Below are positions 1 through 8,044 of a stretch of DNA of 13,844 bases, in pieces. The DNA is taken from assembly GCA_003242115.1 (NCBI GenBank), contig QBMP01000101.1, positions 1 to 13,844 on the forward strand, written 5' to 3'. Each line of letters starts with the position of its first letter. The first letter of the stretch is position 1. The position numbers were made by a program, and so were the translations under genes. The stretch comes from Phormidesmis priestleyi. GTDB taxonomy: Bacteria; Cyanobacteriota; Cyanobacteriia; Phormidesmidales; Phormidesmidaceae. Below the pieces are notes generated by a model that was not told the DNA's origin, made no database searches, and was given only the letters and a program-made list of their open reading frames with translations.

Positions 1-26
1 AAGCCGGTGGGCAAAGGCACCGGCTT
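1..26. repeat. Inverted repeat with flipped loop inside the kinase G2-box region
   Basis: Arms AAGCCGGTG (1-9) and CACCGGCTT (18-26) are perfect reverse complements around the 8-base loop GGCAAAGG. The plus strand here encodes KPVGKGTGL, the conserved kinase F/G2-box junction. The kinase itself lies on the minus strand and reads KPVPLPTG through the same bases. The loop is therefore in the wrong orientation relative to the rest of the gene. Confidence 0.8.
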
Positions 27-2495
27 GGTAGTAAAAAACGGATCGAGAATGCGTGGCTGAATCTCTTCTGGAATGCCGCTACCGTTGTCGCCAATGCGAA
101 TGATGGCGCGATCGCCCATCCGCTCAGTCGTCACCCTAATTTGTGGCTGACGGTGATCTTCTAACACATCAATCGCGTTGATCAAGATATTCATAAACAC
201 CTGATTGAGCTGGCTGGGGTAGCAGGTGACGGGCGGCAGATCGCCGTATTGTTTGATTACCTCAATCGTTTTCAGGCTTCTAGTCAGCTTGAGCCGGTTG
301 CTCAAAATCACTAAGGTGCTGTCGATGCCTTCGTGAAGATCAACGGTTTTGGTTGCGGCTTCATCCAATCGAGAAAAATTGCGCAGAGACAGCACAATTT
401 CTCGAATGCGCTCGGTGCCGACAGTCATAGAGTTCAGCAGGCTAGGCAGATCGGCTCGAATAAAGTCTAGATCGATAGTGTCAATGTGGTGAGAAATTGC
501 CTGATTAGGGTCTGGATAAGCCTGTTGATACAAATCAACCAGTTCGAGTAAGCCTTGCGCGTATTCTTGGGCGGGCTCTAAGTTGCTGTAAATGAAGCCC
601 ACAGGGTTGTTGATTTCGTGGGCAACGCCTGCGACCATTTGGCCGAGGCTAGACATTTTTTCGGCCTGAATAATTTGAGCTTGGGTGCGCCTGAGCTGAT
701 CTAGGCTTTGGGCGAGGGCTTGAGACTGGCAGTGGCTTTGGGTATAGAGGTTGGCTTGGGTGATGGCTATGGCCAACTGGTTGATCACAGCCTGCAAAAG
801 TTCGATTTCACCAGCCTTCCACTCATTAGGAGACTCATTAGAAGACCTATGGACAGGGCGTTCTACCGGCTGAAGGCGATAGCAAATAATCACCCCCACC
901 TGATCGGTTTCGACCGGAATGGGCATTAAAATTTCTGAGCGAATGCCTAAGCGATTTAAAAAAGCCTGATGCTCGGCGTTAGGGCACTGCCTAACGTCGT
1001 CTACTTTGGTCATCGTTTGGTTGACCAGCTGGCTGATATCTGGCCCTAGTCGATCTGCTGGATGCGCCCCTAAATCAATGCCGTTGAGGCTAGTGTCAAA
1101 AGCATTTACCACCTGCCAAGTCAGCTTGCTTTGATGAGTATTGAGCCAAGCAAAGCCGCAGTAGTCTAGCTTTAGCCCTTGGTGTAGGGCTTTGATGGTG
1201 GTGGCAATGACGGTATCTAGATCTAGCGAATTGCGAATTTCGGTGGTGATTTGGTTGAGCACGGCTTGGCGATCAGCGGTGGCCTGTAAGCTGATTTCGG
1301 CGGCTTTGCGATCGCTGATATCGCGAATAATCGTTGAAAAATACTCAATGTCACCGGCGGCAGACTTGTGGCAGATAATCGCCTGCGAAACCGCAATGTC
1401 TCGGCCATAGCGATTGCGAATTTCCGATTCACCGACCCAAATACCGCGCTCGGCGGCGATAGGCAGGGCAACTGTGATCACCATTTGGCTTACAGTTGGG
1501 CTGGTCACCTCGCTGATATGAAACTGAGTGATTTTTTCGGGTGGAATGCCCAAGATTTGCTGACCGGCTCGATTGAGGTAAAGATTATTGCCTGCGGCAT
1601 CGGCGCTACTGACCAGATCAGGCGTCGCTTCTAAAATAGCGAGTAGTCTGGTCTGGTTCTCTTTGGTTTCTTTTTGCTCGGTAATGTCTTCAATGATGCC
1701 GACTAATCCTGAGACTTCGCTGCGAGCGTTGTGCAAAGGAATTTTGCTGATGCTGATCCACGCTTGCTGCCCGTTTGCTTGCAGCAGCGATTCAATCATG
1801 TCTAGATTTGGGCGATCGCCCCCCATCACCGCCTGATCGCACTGCACAAAGCGATCTGCCTCTGCCGTTTGCCAGGGCATGTCGTAATCTGTTTTGCCGA
1901 TGATTTTGGTCACATCTTCTGTGCCAGCGGTCAGCGCAAAGGCTCGGTTGCAGCCAGCATAGCGGCTTTTCTGATCTTTCCAAAAAATCGCAGCGGGCAG
2001 CGTATCGACTACCTGCTGATGAATGAGCTGAGCGGTGGCTAAGGCGGCTTCGGCAGATTTTTTGGCCGTGATGTCAGTCGCACTGACGATGATCTGGGCA
2101 ATGTCGGTGGCGGTATTTTTGACCGGATAGGCGCTGAGGCTCCACCACGTATCGCCATCTGCGGTTGGCAGGCAAGCTTCAAAAGCTATCCGCTGTTTGG
2201 ATTGTACGCACTGAAGCAAGTGCTGATAAAAGAGGCTGGCCGCTGTGGCCGGAAAAGCTTCACTGAGCCGCTGACCTGGAATGGGACGGACAGAAGTAAG
2301 GCTTTGATGATGGAGCGATTGGGCGATCGCTTCATTAAACGCCGCAACGCGAAAATCTGCCCCGCCGTCAACTACGTCCATTACACAAATGCCGTAGCTG
2401 GGATCATTCCACAGCGCTGCGTAAAACGCCATGGGATCAACTACAGGCACTAACTGAGATAACTGAGAAACATTGCTCGGACAATCCGCAGACAT
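1..2495 (-). CDS. PAS/GAF multi-sensor histidine kinase, 3' end missing at window edge
   Basis: Sensor kinase of a two-component system; signal and partner regulator are unknown. I translated it from ATG at 2495 down to base 3, about 831 codons with no stop. Domains in order: PAS-like (residues ~10-120), PAS (~150-275, motif LPAAIFWKDQKSRYAGCN), PAS (~280-400, ending FSTIIRDISDRK), GAF (~405-585), a short coiled linker, then HisKA with H-box AGVAHEINNPVGF. The phosphoacceptor is His626 (codon 618-620). HATPase_c follows with N box NILINAIDVL (~771), G1 box GDNGSGIP (~802) and F box DPFFTTKPV (~818-826). No transmembrane segment is visible, so it is probably cytoplasmic. An in-frame GTG at 2507 is an alternative start; neither start has a clear Shine-Dalgarno. 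After KPV the frame reads PLPTG instead of the family's GKGTG, because bases 1-26 look inverted. It is divergent from the RarA-fusion gene. The GAF domain carries a 12-bp tandem duplication (822-845). Confidence 0.9.
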   Translation of the reverse strand, partial: MSADCPSNVSQLSQLVPVVDPMAFYAALWNDPSYGICVMDVVDGGADFRVAAFNEAIAQSLHHQSLTSVRPIPGQRLSEAFPATAASLFYQHLLQCVQSKQRIAFEACLPTADGDTWWSLSAYPVKNTATDIAQIIVSATDITAKKSAEAALATAQLIHQQVVDTLPAAIFWKDQKSRYAGCNRAFALTAGTEDVTKIIGKTDYDMPWQTAEADRFVQCDQAVMGGDRPNLDMIESLLQANGQQAWISISKIPLHNARSEVSGLVGIIEDITEQKETKENQTRLLAILEATPDLVSSADAAGNNLYLNRAGQQILGIPPEKITQFHISEVTSPTVSQMVITVALPIAAERGIWVGESEIRNRYGRDIAVSQAIICHKSAAGDIEYFSTIIRDISDRKAAEISLQATADRQAVLNQITTEIRNSLDLDTVIATTIKALHQGLKLDYCGFAWLNTHQSKLTWQVVNAFDTSLNGIDLGAHPADRLGPDISQLVNQTMTKVDDVRQCPNAEHQAFLNRLGIRSEILMPIPVETDQVGVIICYRLQPVERPVHRSSNESPNEWKAGEIELLQAVINQLAIAITQANLYTQSHCQSQALAQSLDQLRRTQAQIIQAEKMSSLGQMVAGVAHEINNPVGFIYSNLEPAQEYAQGLLELVDLYQQAYPDPNQAISHHIDTIDLDFIRADLPSLLNSMTVGTERIREIVLSLRNFSRLDEAATKTVDLHEGIDSTLVILSNRLKLTRSLKTIEVIKQYGDLPPVTCYPSQLNQVFMNILINAIDVLEDHRQPQIRVTTERMGDRAIIRIGDNGSGIPEEIQPRILDPFFTTKPVPLPTG
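822..845. repeat. 12-bp tandem duplication in the GAF domain
   Basis: Two adjacent copies, CTCATTAGGAGA and CTCATTAGAAGA, differ at one base. In the kinase they encode SSNE/SPNE in what looks like a surface loop just before the last GAF helix. The insertion keeps the reading frame. Confidence 0.75.
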
Positions 2496-2576
2496 CGCTG
2501 ATTTCACGGTTACTACACACTGACTAAAGAGCGGGCTCCAGCCGGACTGAAAGCAGGCTCAAGGCAAAAGTCTATC

Positions 2577-2604
2577 TTTATATCAGCCAAATTGCTGATA
2601 TAAA
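2577..2604. promoter_or_regulatory. 11-bp perfect inverted repeat in the divergent promoter region
   Basis: Left arm TTTATATCAGC (2577-2587) and right arm GCTGATATAAA (2594-2604) match exactly around a 6-nt loop. It lies between the divergent kinase and RarA-fusion genes, 82 bp from the kinase ATG and 126 bp from the RarA ATG. Each strand carries a TATAAA within the repeat, so it could be an operator overlapping -10 elements on both strands. No long T-run follows, so a terminator is less likely. The regulator is unknown. Confidence 0.5.
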
Positions 2605-2638
2605 AAGCCTATTAAGCGTCTTTTAAGTGTTCCCAAGA

Positions 2639-2650
2639 GGCCAATTGGCC
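2639..2650. promoter_or_regulatory. 12-bp perfect palindrome upstream of the RarA fusion
   Basis: GGCCAATTGGCC is a perfect 12-bp palindrome about 80 bp upstream of the RarA-fusion start and 35 bp from the larger inverted repeat. It could be a binding site for a dimeric protein. A palindrome of this length can also arise by chance, so function is speculative. Confidence 0.25.
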
Positions 2651-2696
2651 CTTGTTTTTATATGGATCTAAGCCTATGCGCTAATTGACCACTACC

Positions 2697-2723
2697 TTGA
2701 ACAATCGGTTCTAAGGCTAAAAT
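2697..2723 (+). promoter_or_regulatory. Possible promoter of the RarA-fusion gene
   Basis: TTGAAC (2697-2702) and TAAAAT (2718-2723) resemble -35 and -10 boxes, but the 15-bp spacer is short. The predicted transcription start would fall almost on the ATG at 2731, implying a leaderless or nearly leaderless mRNA. That would fit the lack of a Shine-Dalgarno before this gene. TTGACC at 2685-2690 is an alternative -35. Confidence 0.25.
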
Positions 2724-2730
2724 CAGCACT

Positions 2731-5028
2731 ATGGATCTTTTTGAGCAGCATCAGCAAGCGTTGATTGAAGCAGAAGCGCCGTTGGCAGCTAGGATGAGGC
2801 CGCGATCGCTGTCAGAATTTATCGGCCAAACCGCGATTTTGGGCCCCGGCCGACTGCTGCGCCGCGCGATCGAAGCCGATCAGCTCTCCTCGCTCATTTT
2901 TTATGGCCCTCCCGGCACCGGCAAAACCACCCTGGCTCGTGTGATTGCCAATACTACCCAAGCTCAGTTTGTGGCCATTAACGCCGTACTAGGCGGCGTC
3001 AAAGATATTCGAGCCGCGATTGATCTTGCCCAAACCCATCGGGGGCGCTACGGCCAGCGCACAATCTTATTTGTCGATGAAGTGCACAGGTTCAACAAGT
3101 CTCAGCAAGATGCGCTACTGCCCTGGGTCGAAAATGGCACCGTCATTCTGATTGGGGCAACTACCGAAAATCCTTTTTTTGAAGTGAATAAAGCGCTGGT
3201 GAGCCGGTCGCGCCTTTTTCAGCTGAAGCCTTTAGAAACGGCTGATCTCAGCCAAATTCTTCAGCAGGCTTTAGCCGATAAAAAGCGAGGCTACGGCAAC
3301 AAAAAAGTGCAGGTCGATCCGGACGCGCAGACGCACTTGGTGAATATTGCCAATGGCGATGCTCGAACTCTTTTAAATGCTTTAGAGCTAGCAGTAGAAA
3401 CGACACCGGCTGATGAGGCGGGCTGCATTCGCATTACTTTACCCGTCGCTGAAGACTCAATTCAGCAGCGGGCCGTACTCTACGACAAAGAAGGCGATGC
3501 GCATTTTGACATTATCAGCGCCTTTATCAAAAGCGTGCGGGGCTCTGATCCGGATGCAGCGCTGTATTGGCTAGCGCGGATGGTGTATGCCGGAGAAGAT
3601 CCGCGCTATATTTTTCGGCGCTTGGTGATTTTGGCCTCGGAAGATGTGGGCATGGCCGATCCGAATGCGGTGGTGATGGTGACTGGCTGTGCGGCGGCTT
3701 TTGATCGGGTGGGAATGCCAGAGGGGCGCTATCCGCTGGCTCAAGCGACGCTGTATTTGGCGACTGCGCCTAAAAGCAACAGCGCGATGGCGTTTTTTGA
3801 TGCGCTAGCGGCGGTGGAGCGTGAGCGCGAGGGGGAGGTGCCGAATGCAATGCGCGATGCGACTCGCGATCGCGAAGGTTTTGGGCATGGGGCGGGGTAT
3901 CTGTACCCTCATGCCTATCGCGATCACTGGGTGGCGCAGCAGTATTTGCCAGGAAGCTTGCAGGGTCAGGTTTTTTATCAGCCTTCGAGTCAGGGCTATG
4001 AGGCCAGCATTCAACGACAGGTGGCTCGGCGTCGAGAAGCGCAGCTAGCGGCTTTGGTAGAGGCGAACAACGGGGGGGCTAGCGCTTGGTCAGCAACGGA
4101 AGCCCTGACCTTTGGGCCAACAAATGCAAGTGAGGATAGATGGTTGCAGCGGGCGAGTGGGGTGCTCGGTGAGCAGATGGGAGAAGTGCGCGATCGCCTC
4201 TTCCAAACCCTTCGCCCCCAACGCCATCACGTTTTGCTAGATCTCAACGCCCGCAGCGGCTTACTGACTTGGGAGGCGGTGCGCCTAGTGCCTGAAGGCG
4301 GCGTCTTTAGCTGTGTAACCACCGACAAAGACTATCAGGCGCTAACAGAACAGTCCGCCTTGCTGAGCGAATTGTCTCGGCCCACCATTGTTAAAGTTAG
4401 CGCCGTTAAAGTTAGCGCCGTTAAAGTCAGCGCCGTTAAAGTCAGCACAGAAAACTGGCTAGCCGCGCTTAAACAACAGTCTAAAAAAGACTCATTAACA
4501 GACTCTTTTATTCTGTTTGACGGGATCATCGGGCGCAATATTTTGATGGCATTGCCCAACAAATTAGCGGCAATTGAACAGTTTCGCCAGCTCTTAAGCC
4601 CAACCGGACAGCTTGTGTTAGCAGAATCTATTCCTGCTCGCAGTCAGAGACTCTCACAGTTATTAGCGCCGTCTCAGACAGAACCTGATCTCCTTGAACA
4701 GCTTGCTGCCGCTGAAGATCAGCTATTTCACAATTCAACAGATGCGATGACAAATTGGGATGTGCCCGATTTGCAGCGAGACTTTGAAACAGCGGGTTTG
4801 AATTGTCACATTGAAACGGCAACTTTCAAAACGCCATTAGTTGTCACCTCGGCGCTGTTGGAACGGTGGTTAGGACAATCGGGAAAATACCGCCAGCTTT
4901 TGATAGACCGAAATTTGAGCTTAAAAGAAATTGATCTAATCAGTCAGCACTTTACTAGACAGTTGGCTAATCAGACCGTCTTGTGGAATCGAAGCATTGC
5001 TTTTATCCAAGTGGCCTTTGACGGATGA
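2731..5028 (+). CDS. rarA: RarA/MgsA-type AAA+ ATPase fused to a methyltransferase-like domain
   Basis: 765 aa. The N-terminal ~440 residues are a full RarA (MgsA/WRNIP1 family) clamp-loader-like ATPase, a family that acts at stalled replication forks. Walker A is GPPGTGKTT (59-67), Walker B is TILFVDE (111-117), sensor 1 is [10 protein letters not shown] (139-148), and SRSRLF (158-163) sits at the usual arginine-finger position. The RarA tetramerisation region follows, with signatures [20 protein letters not shown] and a [12 protein letters not shown] end. Stand-alone RarA is usually about 400-450 aa. The extra ~300 residues contain [12 protein letters not shown] (~501-512) and a later strand-turn [10 protein letters not shown] followed by [13 protein letters not shown]. 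These resemble a Rossmann-type SAM-dependent methyltransferase with a degraded glycine motif (NARSG). From memory, cyanobacterial RarA/unknown-domain fusions are known (PRK13341 model). A 15-bp x4 tandem repeat (residues 554-573) sits inside the C-terminal domain. The RarA part is near certain; the methyltransferase call is inference from pattern. Confidence 0.92.
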   Translation: MDLFEQHQQALIEAEAPLAARMRPRSLSEFIGQTAILGPGRLLRRAIEADQLSSLIFYGPPGTGKTTLARVIANTTQAQFVAINAVLGGVKDIRAAIDLAQTHRGRYGQRTILFVDEVHRFNKSQQDALLPWVENGTVILIGATTENPFFEVNKALVSRSRLFQLKPLETADLSQILQQALADKKRGYGNKKVQVDPDAQTHLVNIANGDARTLLNALELAVETTPADEAGCIRITLPVAEDSIQQRAVLYDKEGDAHFDIISAFIKSVRGSDPDAALYWLARMVYAGEDPRYIFRRLVILASEDVGMADPNAVVMVTGCAAAFDRVGMPEGRYPLAQATLYLATAPKSNSAMAFFDALAAVEREREGEVPNAMRDATRDREGFGHGAGYLYPHAYRDHWVAQQYLPGSLQGQVFYQPSSQGYEASIQRQVARRREAQLAALVEANNGGASAWSATEALTFGPTNASEDRWLQRASGVLGEQMGEVRDRLFQTLRPQRHHVLLDLNARSGLLTWEAVRLVPEGGVFSCVTTDKDYQALTEQSALLSELSRPTIVKVSAVKVSAVKVSAVKVSTENWLAALKQQSKKDSLTDSFILFDGIIGRNILMALPNKLAAIEQFRQLLSPTGQLVLAESIPARSQRLSQLLAPSQTEPDLLEQLAAAEDQLFHNSTDAMTNWDVPDLQRDFETAGLNCHIETATFKTPLVVTSALLERWLGQSGKYRQLLIDRNLSLKEIDLISQHFTRQLANQTVLWNRSIAFIQVAFDG
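4390..4449 (+). repeat. 15-bp in-frame tandem repeat, four copies
   Basis: The unit GTTAAAGTTAGCGCC starts at 4390, 4405, 4420 and 4435. Copies 3 and 4 have C for T at position 9, and copy 4 ends ACA. It encodes VKVSA three times and then VKVST, within the C-terminal domain of the RarA fusion between the presumed second and third strands. The near identity of the copies suggests recent slippage. Confidence 0.95.
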
Positions 5029-5104
5029 AAGCTGGCCGCTTGAGTTTAAAGGCGGCGACAATGTTTTCAGTTGATGACTTATCGCTATATTCCGATACGT
5101 TTGG

Positions 5105-5126
5105 TTACATCGCTTAAGCGATGTAA
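5105..5126. promoter_or_regulatory. 22-bp perfect palindrome between the RarA fusion and gap1
   Basis: Half-site TTACATCGCTT is followed directly by its exact reverse complement. It lies 76 bp after the RarA-fusion stop and 190 bp before the gap1 ATG. A gap-free perfect palindrome of this length suggests an operator for a dimeric regulator. It lacks a T-run, so it is not a conventional terminator. It does not match the NtcA consensus GTA-N8-TAC or the cyanobacterial LexA box as I know them. Confidence 0.5.
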
Positions 5127-5137
5127 AGAGAAAGTCT

Positions 5138-5173
5138 GAAGGAAAAGTGTAAATCCTTCGCTTTTTGGTTTTT
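5138..5173 (+). terminator. Probable intrinsic terminator after the RarA fusion
   Basis: GAAGGA (5138-5143) pairs with TCCTTC (5154-5159) across a 10-nt A-rich loop. Two T5 runs (5162-5166 and 5169-5173) follow. The stem is only 6 bp and not very G+C-rich, so the terminator is moderate, but position and orientation suit the end of the upstream gene. Confidence 0.5.
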
Positions 5174-5178
5174 GTCTC

Positions 5179-5184
5179 TATAAC
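5179..5184 (+). promoter_or_regulatory. Possible gap1 -10 element
   Basis: TATAAC lies 133 bp upstream of the gap1 ATG, just after the putative terminator. No convincing -35 hexamer is present 16-18 bp upstream, so this would have to be an activator-dependent promoter. The remaining leader (5185-5316) holds a weak 6-bp hairpin (GAAGCA at 5194-5199 with TGCTTC at 5209-5214) and no recognisable riboswitch. Confidence 0.2.
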
Positions 5185-5307
5185 TAATGAAAAGAAGCAA
5201 ATGATCTCTGCTTCAATCTGGTTCAATAATGGGCGATTCAAAACTTGCGCCTTTGCTGCAAACCTTCACAGCACTGATTTAACCCCAGCTCAGCTCAAAC
5301 TATCTAA

Positions 5308-6375
<1,068 letters not shown>

Positions 6376-6445
6376 GTCGTTTTAGTCGCTTAGCGAGATC
6401 TTTTGTTAGCCACTTCCGACTCTTTTCCACCAAAGCCAATAGCCG

Positions 6446-6489
6446 AAAGCCGACAGAGCCTGTTGATACAGGCAAACTGTCGGCTTTTT
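6446..6489 (+). terminator. Strong intrinsic terminator after gap1
   Basis: AAAGCCGACAG (6446-6456) pairs perfectly with CTGTCGGCTTT (6477-6487). An inner stem GCCTGT/ACAGGC (6458-6463 with 6468-6473) is capped by a TGAT loop, with a small A/AAA internal bulge. The stem runs into a T5 tract (6485-6489). It separates gap1 from the downstream ATPase cassette. Confidence 0.88.
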
Positions 6490-6569
6490 GAGTGTTCGAT
6501 GCCTGATAATCACGCTTTGATGAAGCCGTGTTTGACACAATTGATGAGCCTTTAATTTTATCGATCAGC

Positions 6570-6598
6570 TTGTTGATCTACTCATAAAGTACTGTAAT
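6570..6598 (+). promoter_or_regulatory. Candidate promoter of the ATPase/STAND cassette
   Basis: TTGTTG (6570-6575) and TGTAAT (6593-6598) form a sigma70-like pair with a 17-bp spacer, about 27 bp before the ATPase ATG. It lies downstream of the gap1 terminator, as expected for an independently transcribed cassette. Confidence 0.35.
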
Positions 6599-6616
6599 GA
6601 TTAACCTGCTGTAGAT

Positions 6617-6620
6617 GAGG
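6617..6620 (+). promoter_or_regulatory. Weak ribosome-binding site for the ATPase gene
   Basis: GAGG is followed by TTTT and then the ATG at 6625. The 4-nt spacing is short but the match supports this start, which also gives the expected N-terminus MPLDLPRFYRAANPSRPLE. Confidence 0.4.
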
Positions 6621-6624
6621 TTTT

Positions 6625-7968
6625 ATGCCGCTTGATTTGCCTCGCTTTTATCGTGCTGCCAATCCGAGTCGCCCGCTGGAGGTGACTAAACTGGAAGATC
6701 GGCGCTATTACATTAATTTTGCCTCGGTCAGGGGCGGTGATATTGTCAGTGAGCTGGGCCGGACGATTACAAGGCTCTCGCCGGATGAGCCGACGACTCA
6801 GCTCTTTACAGGTCATATTGGCTGTGGTAAATCGACCGAACTGTTTCGCTTGAAAGGCGGACTAGAACAACAGAATTTTCATGTGGTGTATTTTGAGTCG
6901 GATCGCGACTTGGAAATGGCCGATGTGGATGTGAGCGATATTTTGCTGATGATCGCGCATCAGGTGGCGAAAAGTATGGAGTCGGTAGGGATTCGGCTGC
7001 GGCCTACTTATTTGGAGAAGCTGTTTCAGGGGGTGCTGGAGATGCTGCGATCGCCCATGGAAATCAAAGAGGTGAGTTTTTCGGTGGGGATTGCGGCAAT
7101 TACGGCGCGGGCCAAAGAAAGCCCGGAAATGCGCAGTCAGCTCCGGCAGTATTTGGAGCCGCGCACGAAAAGCATTATTGACGCGATTAATAAAGAGATT
7201 TTGGGTGAAGCGATTTCTCAGCTCAAGGCCAAAGGCAAACGCGGGCTAGTGGTGATTGCTGATAATTTGGATCGAATTGATGCGGTGCGACGGGCCGATG
7301 GTCGCTCTCAGCCGGAGTATTTGTTTGTCGATAGAGGTGAGCAGCTGAAGCGGCTAGATTGTCATCTGGTGTACACGATTCCGCTGTCGCTGGTTTTTTC
7401 AGATGATCTCCCTCGGATGTCGAATCGGTTTGGGACTGCGCCCAAGCTGCTGGCGATGGTGCCGGTGACGACGCGCACGGGTGAATTTTCGCCGAGAGGC
7501 CGATCGCTCTTGCAAAAAATGGTGATGGCGCGGGCATTTCCGACCTTGAAAGAGAGCGATCGCTGGCAGCAAATTGGCGAAGTCTTTGACTCTGCCGATA
7601 CGCTCATGCGCCTTGTCGCCATCAGCGGTGGCCATATGCGAAACCTGATGCGGCTGCTGTACGGCTGCCTACAAAAAATCGACCCGCCCATCACCCAAGA
7701 TATTTTAGAATCCGTGATTCGAGATGAGCGCGATGCGTTGCTGGGCCTGATTAGTGCCTATGAATGGCAGCTTTTATTCAATGCCATTGGTGAAAGCGGT
7801 GAAGAGGGCAACGAAGCCTATAACCCGCTACTGCGCAGCTTGTTTTTGTACGAATATCGAGATGACGAGGGGCGTTGGTTTGGGCTCAATCCGGTACTCG
7901 CTGAAACCAAACGCTATCGGCTTTGGCAGGCTAGCCGTTTTAAATCGGCTAGCCCTGAGGCGGAGTAA
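6625..7968 (+). CDS. P-loop ATPase, first gene of a STAND-linked pair
   Basis: 447 aa, soluble, no membrane segment. The N-terminus FYRAANPSRPLEV...RYYINFASVRGGD precedes a clear Walker A, GHIGCGKST (63-71). Walker B is GLVVIADNLDRID (207-219), with Asp213/Asp216 as candidates for Mg/ATP chemistry. A later SGGHMRNLMRLL motif resembles the lid/winged-helix junction of ORC/ExeA-like AAA ATPases. Internal blocks ESDRDLEMADVDVSDILLMI, SQPEYLFVDRGEQLKRL and HLVYTIPLSLVFSDD match a family I remember as common in cyanobacteria and often next to WD40/STAND genes. I know no assigned biochemical function for it. The next start is 75 bp downstream on the same strand with no terminator between, so co-transcription is likely. 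It probably acts as an ATP-dependent partner or regulator of the large neighbour; that is inference. No effector domain is visible. Confidence 0.85.
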   Translation: MPLDLPRFYRAANPSRPLEVTKLEDRRYYINFASVRGGDIVSELGRTITRLSPDEPTTQLFTGHIGCGKSTELFRLKGGLEQQNFHVVYFESDRDLEMADVDVSDILLMIAHQVAKSMESVGIRLRPTYLEKLFQGVLEMLRSPMEIKEVSFSVGIAAITARAKESPEMRSQLRQYLEPRTKSIIDAINKEILGEAISQLKAKGKRGLVVIADNLDRIDAVRRADGRSQPEYLFVDRGEQLKRLDCHLVYTIPLSLVFSDDLPRMSNRFGTAPKLLAMVPVTTRTGEFSPRGRSLLQKMVMARAFPTLKESDRWQQIGEVFDSADTLMRLVAISGGHMRNLMRLLYGCLQKIDPPITQDILESVIRDERDALLGLISAYEWQLLFNAIGESGEEGNEAYNPLLRSLFLYEYRDDEGRWFGLNPVLAETKRYRLWQASRFKSASPEAE

Positions 7969-7970
7969 AG

Positions 7971-8003
7971 TTTGGCCAGTGTTTGGCCGACGTTTGGCCT
8001 GAG
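7971..8003 (+). repeat. Three 11-bp direct repeats between the ATPase and STAND genes
   Basis: TTTGGCC recurs at 7971, 7982 and 7993, each followed by four less conserved bases, giving an 11-bp period (about one helical turn). The repeats fill the start of the 75-bp gap between the two genes. They may be protein-binding sites or a slippage product. Confidence 0.6.
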
Positions 8004-8020
8004 CGGTAGAATACGAGCAA

Positions 8021-8044
8021 ATGGCTGCCAATCTGTGCCGGTAA
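8021..8044 (+). other. Possible 7-codon leader ORF overlapping the STAND gene start
   Basis: ATG GCT GCC AAT CTG TGC CGG TAA encodes MAANLCR. Its stop overlaps the ATG of the large gene in the sequence TAATG, a classic translational-coupling arrangement. The large gene lacks a Shine-Dalgarno, so re-initiation could matter. An 8-codon ORF also occurs easily by chance. Confidence 0.2.

Noticed and set aside
4390..4449. CRISPR-like array
   Set aside because: Units are 15 bp, directly abutting without spacers and in frame within a gene. There are no cas genes.
5105..5126. NtcA or LexA binding site
   Set aside because: The palindrome lacks GTA-N8-TAC and the AGTAC...GTACT pattern, so no known regulator could be named.
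4936..5241. 101-codon minus-strand ORF spanning the end of the RarA fusion and the gap1 leader
   Set aside because: It overlaps the conserved 3' coding region and crosses the 22-bp palindrome and the terminator. The product is low in recognisable structure and no ribosome-binding site was seen.
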